A DNA stretch of 64,000 nucleotides from Paenibacillus albus (GCF_003952225.1 NZ_CP034437.1:6367001-6431000); one strand, 5' to 3'; positions 17,299 to 25,924 are shown, numbered from the stretch's first letter. Numbers and translations: made by a program. The notes: generated by a model from the letters alone, not told the origin.

Positions 17299-18321
17299 TT
17301 ATTTCACGAGGTTCTTCACAACATCGTCCATCATCAATTCGCCGGCGATTTTACCGGAGTACAGCCAAGCGCTCGAAGCTGGAAGCTCGATCACTTGCTT
17401 GTTCTTCACGGCAGGAATGTTCTGCCATACCGGATTCTTCAGCGTTTCGGCAGCATCTGTTTTGTCGCTGTTCACGAGGAAGATGTAGTCTGCATTCAGT
17501 TCAGCCAGCTTCTCCATTGTAACGGGATTCCAGCTTGCTTTTGCTTCAGCAGGCATGTTCGAAACAAGGTTTGGAGGCGTGAGGCCAAGGTCTTTATACA
17601 GAACCGCGCCGCTCGACTTCGTATCGTCTACGAGGTAGAAGTTCTTCGCTACAAGCCACAGTACCGCTGCGGATTTCTTGCCAATCGAGCCTTCAAGCTT
17701 AGCTTTTGTATCTGCTGCCTTCTGGTCGTACTCTGCGATTGCTTTGTCAGCTGCGTCGCTCTTGCCAAGCAGGCCGCCGATTGTCTTCAACGTTTCGCGC
17801 CAGTCGTTGTTCACTTTATCGCCAAGTACATACGTAGGAGCGATCTTCGCGTATTGCTCGTATAGACCTTTTTGAACGGAAGATTCAGAACCGATGATAA
17901 TGAGGTCAGGTGCAAAACCAAGTACGGACTCAACTGGCAGATCGTACGCGATTGTCGGTACGCCGCTCAATTGCGGTGCCAGGTAGTCTTGGATACCGTT
18001 CGCTACAGACCATTGTGCAACCGGCTTGTCGCCAAGGGTTACAACCGGATCTTCGAGGTAGGAAGCAAGGATCTTCTGCGGGTTAGCTGGAATTGTAACT
18101 TCATGGCCCATTGCATCTTTGACAACCTTCGGCTCAGCCGCAGCTGCATTGTCTGCACCTGAATTCGCTGTTCCTGTATTCGCGGTGCCTGTGTTCTCAG
18201 TCGCCGTGTTGCCGTTATTGTTAGCATTGTTACTTCCGCAAGCGGACAGTACAAGCATAATGGCTAGAATACTCATAATGGCAATGCTGAATTTCTTAAC
18301 ACCTTCTGTTTTACGCAACAA
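17299..18321 (-). CDS. Iron-siderophore ABC transporter binding lipoprotein
   Basis: A 340-aa FhuD/FepB-class binding protein. A signal sequence ends in the lipobox VLSAC, followed by an Asn/Thr/Gly/Ala-rich tether (about 30-60). The PBP domain opens with KDAMGHEVTIPANPQKI, and PDLIIIGSES and SSAWLYSGKIAGELMMDDV are typical of the family. The start is TTG at 18321, 8 nt behind AGGGGG. A Fur-like operator sits upstream, so iron repression is likely. No permease or ATPase genes adjoin it, so it must work with a FhuBG-type core encoded elsewhere. Confidence 0.9.
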   Translation of the reverse strand: MLRKTEGVKKFSIAIMSILAIMLVLSACGSNNANNNGNTATENTGTANTGTANSGADNAAAAEPKVVKDAMGHEVTIPANPQKILASYLEDPVVTLGDKPVAQWSVANGIQDYLAPQLSGVPTIAYDLPVESVLGFAPDLIIIGSESSVQKGLYEQYAKIAPTYVLGDKVNNDWRETLKTIGGLLGKSDAADKAIAEYDQKAADTKAKLEGSIGKKSAAVLWLVAKNFYLVDDTKSSGAVLYKDLGLTPPNLVSNMPAEAKASWNPVTMEKLAELNADYIFLVNSDKTDAAETLKNPVWQNIPAVKNKQVIELPASSAWLYSGKIAGELMMDDVVKNLVK

Positions 18322-18353
18322 CGTGTTAGCCCCCTGATTGATAAGTTTTGTCT

Positions 18354-18384
18354 ATTGAGAATGATAATGAATCTCATTTTCAAT
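18354..18384. promoter_or_regulatory. Fur-type iron box
   Basis: ATTGAGAATGA (18354-18364) and TCATTTTCAAT (18374-18384) form an 11-bp inverted repeat with one mismatch, around TAATGAATC. The internal GAGAATGATAATGA matches the tandem hexamer form of Fur boxes. It lies about 33 nt before the TTG start of the siderophore-binding lipoprotein gene. Confidence 0.8.
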
Positions 18385-18578
18385 GTCAAGCGATATCGCC
18401 GTTCGTCACAAAAGTTTCGCCCAAGAAAATAGTGCGCATGAATGCCAGATGCGCGCATATCGTTTTTAAGATGTAAGCAACTGGAAGACACAAGCAGGTT
18501 TCTGCTTCATTTGCTCACGCACCTGCAATAATTTGTGGTACGCTCATCTAATAAGATTGCGATTAAGGAGCTCGGACC

Positions 18579-19688
18579 ATGACAACTACATCCGCGTCCC
18601 CCCCGCATCAGGACGCGCCGCGCCATATACTGTTTACCGGCGGCGGCTCAGCGGGACATGTGACCGTCAATACAGCCATTATCCCGACGATGATTGAGCA
18701 GGGCTGGAAAGTGTCCTACATCGGCTCGCATAGCGGCATCGAGAAGCAGCTCATCAGCAGGCTGCAAGGGGTCGATTACTACGGCATCGCCACTGGCAAG
18801 CTGCGCCGGTATATCGATCTCGAGAATGTCAAAGATCCCTTCCGCGTCGTGAAGGGCGTGTATCAGGCCTACCGGCTCATTCATCGGCTGAAGCCGGATG
18901 TGCTGTTCTCGAAGGGCGGCTTCGTCTCCGTCCCCGTCGTGCTCGGCGCTTGGCTCAACCGCGTGCCGGTTATTATCCACGAGTCGGACCTGACACCAGG
19001 TCTTGCCAATCGCATCGCCGGCCCGTTCGCCAAGAAGATCTGCGTTACCTTCGCGGAGACGGCGAAGCTTATTAAGGGCGACAAGTCGGTCCATGTAGGG
19101 CCGATCATTCGCAGCGATCTCCGCAGGGGCAGCGCGTGGAAAGGCATCCAGTGGTGCAAATTCACACCAGGCAAACCGGTGCTGCTCATTATGGGCGGAA
19201 GCCTCGGCTCGCAGCGCATCAACGATACCATTCGCCGCAACGTGGAGGCGCTGACTCGCACCTATCAAATCATTCATATCTGCGGCAAAGGCGAGCTCGA
19301 CAGCAAGCTTGATAGTACGCCAGGCTACCGGCAGTACGAGTACATTCACGATGAGCTCGCGAATGCGGTTGCCTGTTCCGATATCGTCGTCTCGCGGGCG
19401 GGCTCGAACTCGATCTTCGAGTTTCTCGCGCTGCGCAAGCCGATGCTGCTCATTCCGCTCTCGAAGGCTGCAAGCCGCGGCGATCAGATTCTGAATGCCG
19501 AATCGTTCCGCTCGGCAGGCTATTGCGAGGTGCTGCAGGAAGAGGAGCTGAGCGACGAGTCCTTCTTGCAGGCCCTCAGCAAGGTGTATGCGAGTCGCGA
19601 GACAATTAAGAAGCAGATGCAGCAGGGTGAGCAAGGAGACTCGACGCAGCAGGTAATCGCGCTGATTGACCAGCTTGCGCGAGAATAG
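18579..19688 (+). CDS. murG: MurG-like UDP-GlcNAc glycosyltransferase
   Basis: A 369-aa GT28-family protein. The N-terminal loop GGGSAGHV, the FSKGGFVSVPVVLGA segment and HESD are MurG hallmarks. The C-terminal domain has MGGSLGSQRIN and the UDP-GlcNAc-binding SRAGSNSIFEF. MurG adds GlcNAc to lipid I on the cytoplasmic face of the membrane, making lipid II. This gene is alone with its own terminator, not in the usual division/cell-wall cluster. It may therefore be a second, accessory MurG; whether another copy exists cannot be told here. An N-terminal Pro/Ser-rich extension of about 15 residues is atypical. Confidence 0.85.
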   Translation: MTTTSASPPHQDAPRHILFTGGGSAGHVTVNTAIIPTMIEQGWKVSYIGSHSGIEKQLISRLQGVDYYGIATGKLRRYIDLENVKDPFRVVKGVYQAYRLIHRLKPDVLFSKGGFVSVPVVLGAWLNRVPVIIHESDLTPGLANRIAGPFAKKICVTFAETAKLIKGDKSVHVGPIIRSDLRRGSAWKGIQWCKFTPGKPVLLIMGGSLGSQRINDTIRRNVEALTRTYQIIHICGKGELDSKLDSTPGYRQYEYIHDELANAVACSDIVVSRAGSNSIFEFLALRKPMLLIPLSKAASRGDQILNAESFRSAGYCEVLQEEELSDESFLQALSKVYASRETIKKQMQQGEQGDSTQQVIALIDQLARE

Positions 19689-19690
19689 CG

Positions 19691-19721
19691 AACGGCTGCC
19701 CGCGGGGGCAGCCGTTTTTTT
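19691..19721 (+). terminator. Rho-independent terminator of the murG-like gene
   Basis: AACGGCTGCC-CGCGGG-GGCAGCCGTT followed by seven T: a textbook terminator 3 nt after the stop codon. Confidence 0.95.
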
Positions 19722-19782
19722 GATAGCGATGGAGGAGTCAATCGCATAGACTATCTGCCGAGTATCCCGAGTATCCGCGCTG

Positions 19783-19966
19783 CTAACGAATCGTAGTCAC
19801 CTTATCGCGCCAAATTTTACCGATGAAAGGGTGAACGAACTCCACAATCGTTATTTACCTATTTTGCGGCTGAAAGGGCTATATAACTGGGAATAACGAT
19901 TCCTAAGTTCCTTAGAATTTGCAGAAAGGCTGATCCGGTCAAATAACGTGTTCGAGGTTCGTTAGA
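19783..19966. repeat. Two direct + two inverted ~50-bp modules
   Basis: This is the gap after the murG terminator. Two direct modules begin with TAACGAA (19784) and GAACGAA (19833), 49 bp apart. Two inverted modules end at TTCCTTAGA (19916) and TTCGTTAGA (19966), 50 bp apart. All contain an AACG/TTATTT(G/A)CC-type segment. The layout matches the array at 57215-57400. Confidence 0.75.
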
Positions 19967-19976
19967 GCTGATTCGC

Positions 19977-20657
19977 TCATACGCAAGCTGAGTTCCCTGA
20001 TCCCAGCAACTCCGCCAGAAACTGCTCGGCCCGCTCCGTGTTCTGATCCCATAGGTAATCTCGATTCTCGATAATTAGCTTCGGTATCGTCCACTCATCG
20101 ACAGCAGCGCGAACAAAAACTTGAGCGCGCGACCATACTTCGCCAGCTTCCTTGAAGTCCTCATCGGTGTGCAGCGACACCGGCCCCCATTCATTGCCGC
20201 GAACGCCGCAAATAAACCGCCACTGTCCTTCAACATCGAAATGATAATAATAAATGAGCGCCGGATTCAGCGGTTCGAGCAGCCGCTGCAGCGATATCGC
20301 CAGCTGATGCAGCTTGCCTCTGTCCATCCCGCACAGATGCGAGACGCTGATGACATCCTGCAGCATGACGCTCTCGATGATCGTGATCTGTTCTTCTTGA
20401 TTCAACCGATCCTGCACGAAAGCCGCATAGCAGGCTTCCAGCTCCGCGATGAACGTGTCTGCCCCTTCATCCGTAGATAGCGACTCATACTTGACGTCCT
20501 TCAGCATGAGCGGATGGTTCTCCTCTAGCTCCACAAACAGTCGGTTCGATACACCCAAGTCCGTGAGCTTCCCGGATATATGCGTTGCCATCGTCGTCTT
20601 GCCTGATCCCGGTATCCCGTCGATAATGATGAGCTGCTTCTCTTTCTGCTGCTTCAT
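19977..20657 (-). CDS. P-loop NTPase / small-molecule kinase-like protein
   Basis: A 226-aa cytosolic protein. The Walker A motif IDGIPGSGKTTMA is close to the N-terminus, and the rest is alpha/beta and rich in acidic residues, resembling AAA_33/zeta-toxin- or thymidylate-kinase-like folds. I cannot assign a substrate. AAGGGGGA lies 7 nt before the ATG at 20657, which is preferred over ATG 20663. It is monocistronic, with repeats downstream and the terminator of the next gene upstream. Confidence 0.7.
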   Translation of the reverse strand: MKQQKEKQLIIIDGIPGSGKTTMATHISGKLTDLGVSNRLFVELEENHPLMLKDVKYESLSTDEGADTFIAELEACYAAFVQDRLNQEEQITIIESVMLQDVISVSHLCGMDRGKLHQLAISLQRLLEPLNPALIYYYHFDVEGQWRFICGVRGNEWGPVSLHTDEDFKEAGEVWSRAQVFVRAAVDEWTIPKLIIENRDYLWDQNTERAEQFLAELLGSGNSACV

Positions 20658-20735
20658 GCTCATTCCCCCTTTTAGCTATCTCTCCTTTCTATTCCACAGC
20701 ACGCCCACTTTTCCTTTTCCTGTAAAAATGGATAT

Positions 20736-20776
20736 AAAAAAGCAGCAGCCTGAGCATGGTGCTCGGCTGCTGCTTT
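20736..20776 (-). terminator. Terminator after the secreted small protein
   Basis: AAAAGCAGCAGCC-TGAGCA-TGG-TGCTCG-GCTGCTGCTTTT forms a long stem; the minus-strand transcript ends in a T-rich stretch. Confidence 0.85.
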
Positions 20777-20792
20777 TACATGTAATTACGAG

Positions 20793-21332
20793 CTATTGCT
20801 TGCTATTACTCTGAGAAGACTGTGCTTTGGATTCGTCCTTGCCGCCGTTCTTCTTCGCGCTTTCCTTGCACTTCGCATGAATTTCCTCGCGCAGCTGATG
20901 CGCTGTCTTGCCTTCGGTCTTAATACCGAGACCCTTCGCCATTTCCTGCAGATGAGCAAGCCGCTTCGCTTTCATCTCGGTCTTGAACTTGTCCCATTTA
21001 GCCGGATTGGCATCACGCGCCGCCTTGAGCTCTTTAATAATCTGCTCCGTCGACTTGCCTTCGGTCTTAATGCCGAAATATGCTGCCGCTTCGTTCAGAT
21101 GCTTCAGCTTGCGAGCTTCATGATTCGGGCCGTGATCGCCTTTCCCATGATCGCCCTTGCCGTGATGCGACCAGCGCCAGTGCCCGCGTTCCTGCTCATG
21201 CTGCGCTTCCAGCTGCTCCGAAGGCGGGGTTGCCGTGCTTACAGGCTCCTGTGCATAGGCCGGTACTGCGGAGAGCAGCAATGCCGCTGCCGAACCGAGT
21301 ACGATTAAATGCTTGCGTAGTTGTTGTGTCAC
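20793..21332 (-). CDS. Secreted protein with two GIKTEGK repeats
   Basis: About 179 aa. The likely start is GTG 21332, about 10 nt behind AGGGAG. It gives a clean signal peptide (Arg-Lys, a hydrophobic core, and cleavage after VPAYA). The mature part has a His/Gly/Asp-rich stretch (WRWSHHGKGDHGKGDHG, possibly metal binding). Two helical repeats of about 50 residues follow, each with GIKTEGK, then a Lys/Ser-rich tail. The repeat resembles short helical modules of Bacillus secreted proteins of unknown role. A CobW-type metallochaperone gene lies next door, which fits metal binding but does not prove it. Confidence 0.75.
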   Translation of the reverse strand: MTQQLRKHLIVLGSAAALLLSAVPAYAQEPVSTATPPSEQLEAQHEQERGHWRWSHHGKGDHGKGDHGPNHEARKLKHLNEAAAYFGIKTEGKSTEQIIKELKAARDANPAKWDKFKTEMKAKRLAHLQEMAKGLGIKTEGKTAHQLREEIHAKCKESAKKNGGKDESKAQSSQSNSKQ

Positions 21333-21409
21333 TATGTAACAGCTCCCTTCCAGGGCCGGCAATTATAGCCAGCCCGTTCAAGCGGTAGCATGCCCTACAT
21401 GTGAAAGCT

Positions 21410-22438
21410 TTATCCAAGCCGGTTCTGCTCAAGTTCTTCCAGCTCGTGCTGGAGCGCTTCCTTGCCGAAGTGCTCCCCGATAAATACCGCAACGTCACTC
21501 ACATCGCCCTGCGGCGTAATGCGAATGAACTCCACCTCCCGGTAGGCGTACTGGAACAGGAATCGGCTATTCGTGTCGGTGAAGGTGACAATTCCTTTCG
21601 CCCGGTACACTTCCCTCGGCAACCGCTGGATGAGCTCCTCAAAGGCATGGCTGTTGATCGGTCCGGCAAAATAATGCGTCAGCGTCATGACATGCGAATG
21701 CGAGCTATAGTGATCTCCGTGGTCATGATCATGGTCGTGGTTGCAGTTCGCGCCGCATACATGCTTGCCGCTGGCTGCATCATCGAGTCGCTCCGCTGAC
21801 GGTTCGAGCTTCGCCTTAGGCGCTGCCGCGAGATCGAAGATGCTAAGGTCCGTCACGCAGCGGACGGTCACGGTCAGCGGCGCGAACGCGTTCAGCTCCC
21901 GCACGAGCTGCTGCACCCCGACAAGCTCTTCTGGCGCGAGCTTATCTGCCTTGTTCACGATCAGGTCTGTCGCGCAGCGGATCTGGTCCTGCATCAGCTT
22001 GAACGTCTTGCCGCCGCGGCGGCTGCGCTCGAGCAGCTCCGGACCGTCTACGACGGTCGCGATCGTGCGCAGGTCGATGCGCATGAACAGCGCCGCCTCC
22101 GTCACCGCGTCGATAATCTCCATCGGATTCGCTGCGCCCGTTGATTCGATGAGCACGACCTGCGGTTGGTGCTCGTCAATAAGCTCCTTCAGCTCGATGC
22201 TGAGGTCGCCGCGGATGGTACAACAGATGCAACCGGACAGCATCTCCGCCATCGGTACATCTCCTTCCACGAACTGACCGTCCAGATTAACGTCGCCAAG
22301 CTCGTTCATAATGATGGCGACCTTCACATCCTGCGCTTTATAGTAGTCAACAACTTGATTAAGCAGAGTCGTTTTGCCGCTGCCGAGAAAGCCGGACAGC
22401 AGATGAACCGGAATCGAATGTTCAATAGAAGCTGGCAT
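21410..22438 (-). CDS. CobW/ZNG1-type metallochaperone GTPase (His-rich)
   Basis: A 342-aa G3E GTPase. It has P-loop GFLGSGKTTLLNQV, metal-binding CxCC in GCICCTIRGDL, ESTGAANP and NKAD. A His-rich metal loop (CNHDHDHDHGDHYSSHSHV) links to the C-terminal CobW_C domain. COG0523 proteins load zinc or other metals onto client enzymes using GTP. Start ATG 22438 has AGAGGACG upstream. A second, clearly different CobW gene diverges from it across 158 bp with no Zur-box consensus visible. Which metal it carries is not resolved. Confidence 0.9.
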   Translation of the reverse strand: MPASIEHSIPVHLLSGFLGSGKTTLLNQVVDYYKAQDVKVAIIMNELGDVNLDGQFVEGDVPMAEMLSGCICCTIRGDLSIELKELIDEHQPQVVLIESTGAANPMEIIDAVTEAALFMRIDLRTIATVVDGPELLERSRRGGKTFKLMQDQIRCATDLIVNKADKLAPEELVGVQQLVRELNAFAPLTVTVRCVTDLSIFDLAAAPKAKLEPSAERLDDAASGKHVCGANCNHDHDHDHGDHYSSHSHVMTLTHYFAGPINSHAFEELIQRLPREVYRAKGIVTFTDTNSRFLFQYAYREVEFIRITPQGDVSDVAVFIGEHFGKEALQHELEELEQNRLG

Positions 22439-22596
22439 AGATTATTTTCGTCCTCTCACACATAGAATGGCTGGCTCAAATTATACCGTTATTTAGGCCA
22501 ATTTAACAGTTGCGAGAGCGCTCGGGGTATTATTTTGGCCGACTCCCGCATATTCTTTCTTGCAATGGACCTTAGAGGGAGAGTGAGCGCGCAATC

Positions 22597-23688
22597 ATGG
22601 AACAAACAGCAATTCCAGTGATCGTATTGAGCGGCTTTCTAGGCAGCGGCAAAACGACTCTGCTGCTAAGGCTGCTGCAGCATGCGAGGTCAAGCGGCCT
22701 GCGGGCATCGGTGCTCATGAATGAGATCGGCGCCGTCGACGTGGACGGCACGCAAGTCAGCAGCGAGTCCGCCTATCAGATGCTGGAGCGTATTACCGAG
22801 GGCTGCCTGTGCTGCAGCAAGAAGGGCGAGCTGGCCTCCTGCCTGGAGCGGCTTGCGCTCATGCGGCCGGACGTTATTGTTATGGAGCTGACCGGCGTTG
22901 CGAACCCGGAAGAAATCGCGGAGGCGATTACCGAGCCCGACATTATCGGCAAAGTGAAGCTGCACCGCATCGTCACCGTGCTGGATGCCGAGCATGCGCT
23001 TGATTATAACAGCATTTTCTCGTCGGATCGCGAGCTGATCCGGACGCTGCGCAAGCAGATTGAGGTGGCGGATCTCATCATCGCAAACAAAGCCGACCTC
23101 ATCTCGAACCGTACAGCGGACAAAGTGCATCAGCTTGCGATGGATCGCAACCCTGAAGCGCGCTATGTGACGGCGATCCGCTGCGAGATCGACTCCGCGA
23201 TCGCCTTCGAAGGCGTCGCGGCGACGGGACGGCGGCAGCCCGCCGTTGTAACCGGCGCGCGCGCAACCGCGGCGGGCAGCGTGCGCATCGCTGCCGCCTC
23301 GGTTCCCGCCGCCGGGGGCGGAGCTGGCAAAGCCGCTGCGGCGCGGCCTCTCGCAAGCGGGGCAGCGACGGGCACCGCGACGGGCACGTCGTTCGCGCGC
23401 ATCCGTACCGCGGCGATCTACCCCGGCGCCGATGCCGGCGGAGTGACGCGCCGCCAGTTCGAGAGCTTCGTCAGCGGGCGCGGCAACGCTTGCCTGCGCG
23501 CCAAAGGGTATATGCCCTTCGGCCGCGATGGCAGCCTAATGCTGTTCCAGCTGGCAGGCAAGCGGATCGAATGGGCGCCAAGCAATTACGAAGGCGAGCC
23601 GTACTTCGTCATGATCGGCATCGAGCTCGATGAGAGCAAGATCAAGCAGGAATGGGCGCGATTCTCCGCAGCGACGGTGCGTAAATAA
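22597..23688 (+). CDS. CobW-type GTPase with Ala/Gly-rich insert
   Basis: A 363-aa G3E GTPase with GFLGSGKTTLLLRL, CxCC in GCLCCSKKGEL, ELTGVANP and NKAD. In place of the His-rich linker of its neighbour it has about 60 residues of low complexity (residues about 210-270, mainly Ala, Gly, Thr and Arg). This stretch is encoded by very GC-rich DNA at 23210-23400, and the CobW_C-like domain follows. GTP-dependent metal transfer is inferred from the family. The GC spike and loss of His suggest an altered or degenerate linker. A terminator follows at once. Confidence 0.87.
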   Translation: MEQTAIPVIVLSGFLGSGKTTLLLRLLQHARSSGLRASVLMNEIGAVDVDGTQVSSESAYQMLERITEGCLCCSKKGELASCLERLALMRPDVIVMELTGVANPEEIAEAITEPDIIGKVKLHRIVTVLDAEHALDYNSIFSSDRELIRTLRKQIEVADLIIANKADLISNRTADKVHQLAMDRNPEARYVTAIRCEIDSAIAFEGVAATGRRQPAVVTGARATAAGSVRIAAASVPAAGGGAGKAAAARPLASGAATGTATGTSFARIRTAAIYPGADAGGVTRRQFESFVSGRGNACLRAKGYMPFGRDGSLMLFQLAGKRIEWAPSNYEGEPYFVMIGIELDESKIKQEWARFSAATVRK

Positions 23689-23690
23689 GG

Positions 23691-23735
23691 AAGGCGAGCG
23701 AAGTCACGCCATGGTGACTCCGCTCGCCTTTTTTC
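23691..23735. terminator. Terminator between convergent genes
   Basis: AAGGCGAGCG-AAGTCAC...GTGACT-CCGCTCGCCTT followed by TTTTTC on the plus strand. The long nested stem probably stops both convergent transcripts. Confidence 0.9.
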
Positions 23736-23751
23736 TTGCAGCATCCTCCGT

Positions 23752-24849
23752 CTACTCGACGACATACTTCTGCACAATTTCGTCCCGAAATTTCAACCCA
23801 TGCCCGGGTCGATCCCAGACTCTCACCATTCCGTCCTTGATCTGCGGCACATCTTCAAACAAGTCATCATACCAGTCCATGTACTCGATGTAAACGCCGT
23901 TCGTAATCGCGGCATAAATCTGATTCTGAAGCTCCCAAGCCAAATGAGGAGTGACCGATATCCGGTGTGCACTGGCCATATTCGCAATGCGCACCGCTTC
24001 CGTAATTCCTCCTGCGCGAAGATTAATCATCAGAATATCTCCCGCTTTTCGCTCGATCAGCTCACGAAATCCATATCTAGAGTACTCCGTCTCGCCAGTC
24101 GTAACTCGGATATCCAGCGCTCTGGCAACCTCGGCATGCCCGATTATATCGTCAGCGGGAACTGGCTCCTCGAACCAATAAACCCCGAGCTTCTCCAGCT
24201 CTCTACCGAACTGAATAGCAGCTGGCACATCAAGCCCCTGATTGACATCTACCATAATATCAATGTCCGGGCCCAAAGCTCGCCGTACAGCAGTCACGCG
24301 TTTAAGGTCTACCCTTAAATCCGGGAACCCCGCTTTCATCTTGAAGGCTTTGAAGCCCCGAGCAACGAAGCTCTCAGCCTCCGCGACAAGCTCCTCATCC
24401 GATAGAGACATGAAGCCTGCGCTTCCATAAACTTTTACCTGATTCGTGTAAGGCCCGAGCATCTTATGTATCGATGTCTTCTGAAGCTTACCAGCCAAGT
24501 CCCACAGGGCAACGTCTATCGCTGACAAGCCATAAAGGGCAACGCCTTTGCGGCCAATCATATTAAGCGTCCACCACAGCTTCTCCCAGATTTTATTCCG
24601 GTACAGCGGGTCTTCGCCGATGATTAGATCAGCGATGTCATGATCCATGCATGCTTTGATCGTTTCGCTTCCCCGCCCAAGGATGGGCATATACCCCATT
24701 CCGGTAATGCCCTCATCCGTCTCCACTTCAACTATGATGGCATTTCGCTTCGTAATGAGTATCGTTGACGCTCGAATGGGGGTCTTGAACGGCACTGAAA
24801 TAATCTTCGTCTTTACGGATGTGATTTTAATAGAAACCGCACCTCCCAA
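23752..24849 (-). CDS. Mandelate racemase/muconate-lactonizing enzyme family protein
   Basis: About 360 aa in the enolase superfamily. The N-terminal capping domain is followed by the barrel, with the KxK motif (FKMKAG). Metal ligands are in DVNQG, FEEP and TGETEY, and HLAWE closes the site. It abstracts a proton alpha to a carboxylate; candidates are sugar-acid dehydratases or cycloisomerases, and the substrate is unassigned. The start is odd: TTG 24849 has no ribosome site before it, while a strong GGGAGG lies inside the frame 10 nt before ATT (24831). That ATT is where the family's usual N-terminus (KITSVKT) begins. Confidence 0.85.
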   Translation of the reverse strand: MGGAVSIKITSVKTKIISVPFKTPIRASTILITKRNAIIVEVETDEGITGMGYMPILGRGSETIKACMDHDIADLIIGEDPLYRNKIWEKLWWTLNMIGRKGVALYGLSAIDVALWDLAGKLQKTSIHKMLGPYTNQVKVYGSAGFMSLSDEELVAEAESFVARGFKAFKMKAGFPDLRVDLKRVTAVRRALGPDIDIMVDVNQGLDVPAAIQFGRELEKLGVYWFEEPVPADDIIGHAEVARALDIRVTTGETEYSRYGFRELIERKAGDILMINLRAGGITEAVRIANMASAHRISVTPHLAWELQNQIYAAITNGVYIEYMDWYDDLFEDVPQIKDGMVRVWDRPGHGLKFRDEIVQKYVVE

Positions 24850-24964
24850 TTCAGATAAAATAATTATCCATCCTGGTCTAGACCTCCAACAATGTCGCTC
24901 AGCTGGTGCGTGAAATGCTGGATCGCTCAGAGAAGCTCATCTAGCAGTGGCCCGGAGATTTCGA

Positions 24965-25528
24965 TTACACCCGCTCTAGTGGTCTGTGCGGTTCCGGTGG
25001 CAGCTCGGCGAGGATGGTATCGCCGACATGCACGTCACCTCCAGTCAGCACAATACCCATCACACCTGCTTTGCGGATAAGTTCCCCATCCTCAGTACGG
25101 TCCAGAACTGCGTTTAACAGCCCTTGCTGGAACCGATCGATCTGCGCGCACGGATTGCGAAGGCCTGTTAGCTCAACTATCGCTGATTCACCGATGTATA
25201 GCTTTGTGCCTGTAGGCAGCCCAAGCAGCTCGATCCCGCGAGTCGTAATGTTCTCCCCCATCTGCCCAGGCTCGACGTGAAAACCGTCATTCCGCACTTC
25301 ATCGAACAGCTCCGAATGTATGAGATGAACTTGCCGTAAATTGGGCTGATCCGGGTTCTGAGCAACCCGCGAACGATGCTTTACGGTCGTGCCCATATGC
25401 GCATCGCCTTCCACGCCTAGCCCGGCAAGCAGCTTAATGCTCTTGGCGGTTTCTTTGCTGAAAGTATGGGCCGCGCTGCGACTTACTGAGATAACTATTC
25501 CAATTGAGCTTGCCTCCATGGCGATCAT
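24965..25528 (-). CDS. MOSC domain protein
   Basis: A 187-aa protein made of a single MOSC domain. It has VEGDAHMG near the N-terminus, GQMGENITTRGIEL in the middle, and the conserved cysteine in LRNPCAQID, which in MOCO sulfurase C-terminal domains and YiiM/YuaD-like proteins handles sulfur or molybdenum cofactor. It probably forms part of a molybdoenzyme or detoxification system, but no partner is nearby. ATG 25528 or ATG 25519 could be the start; both follow an AAAGGCG site. Confidence 0.85.
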   Translation of the reverse strand: MIAMEASSIGIVISVSRSAAHTFSKETAKSIKLLAGLGVEGDAHMGTTVKHRSRVAQNPDQPNLRQVHLIHSELFDEVRNDGFHVEPGQMGENITTRGIELLGLPTGTKLYIGESAIVELTGLRNPCAQIDRFQQGLLNAVLDRTEDGELIRKAGVMGIVLTGGDVHVGDTILAELPPEPHRPLERV

Positions 25529-25604
25529 CGCCTTTCGAATCTACTAAGGTGATTAAAGAAGTAATGGCTCTCTTTGTACCAGAGCAAATCGGTGTTCCAT
25601 CAGA

Positions 25605-25913
25605 CTAATGGCCCTCTTTAATGATTGCAGGCCTCTCCATAACCGCCTCATCTACAGTATCTTCCATTAAGTCCGGATAAGCTTCTTCCAACCATGCATC
25701 GATATCTACGGGTTCTAATATTGTTCCGCCTCTTCTTCTATGAACAGCTTCACATCTCTTACACACTCTTACCCCTTCTCTTGGCCTTGTTTCGTATTCA
25801 GAGAGATGCGCACCACATAGAATTTGTTCGGTTTCATTGTCAATGAAATGCAGCTTCATTCGTTTCTTCCCAGCGAATACGCCTGCTGTAATCATTCTAT
25901 ATTCTTTCGACAT
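25605..25913 (-). CDS. Small protein with a CxxH...CxxC-like cluster, unknown function
   Basis: A 102-aa protein. ILCGAHLSEYE followed by VRVCKRCEAVHRRR gives possible Cys/His zinc ligands, and the C-terminus is strongly acidic. I do not recognise the family. AAGGGA 4-5 nt before ATG 25913 supports this start. It begins 11 nt after the end of the frataxin-like gene and is probably cotranscribed with it. Confidence 0.6.
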   Translation of the reverse strand: MSKEYRMITAGVFAGKKRMKLHFIDNETEQILCGAHLSEYETRPREGVRVCKRCEAVHRRRGGTILEPVDIDAWLEEAYPDLMEDTVDEAVMERPAIIKEGH

Positions 25914-25924
25914 GTGTTCCCTTC

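Noticed and set aside
18648..19634. 328-codon open frame on the minus strand
   Set aside because: It is antisense to the murG-like gene, whose motifs are intact; no ribosome site or family features.
22439..22596. Zur box between the divergent CobW genes
   Set aside because: Looked for TCGTAAT/ATTACGA-type symmetry and found none convincing.
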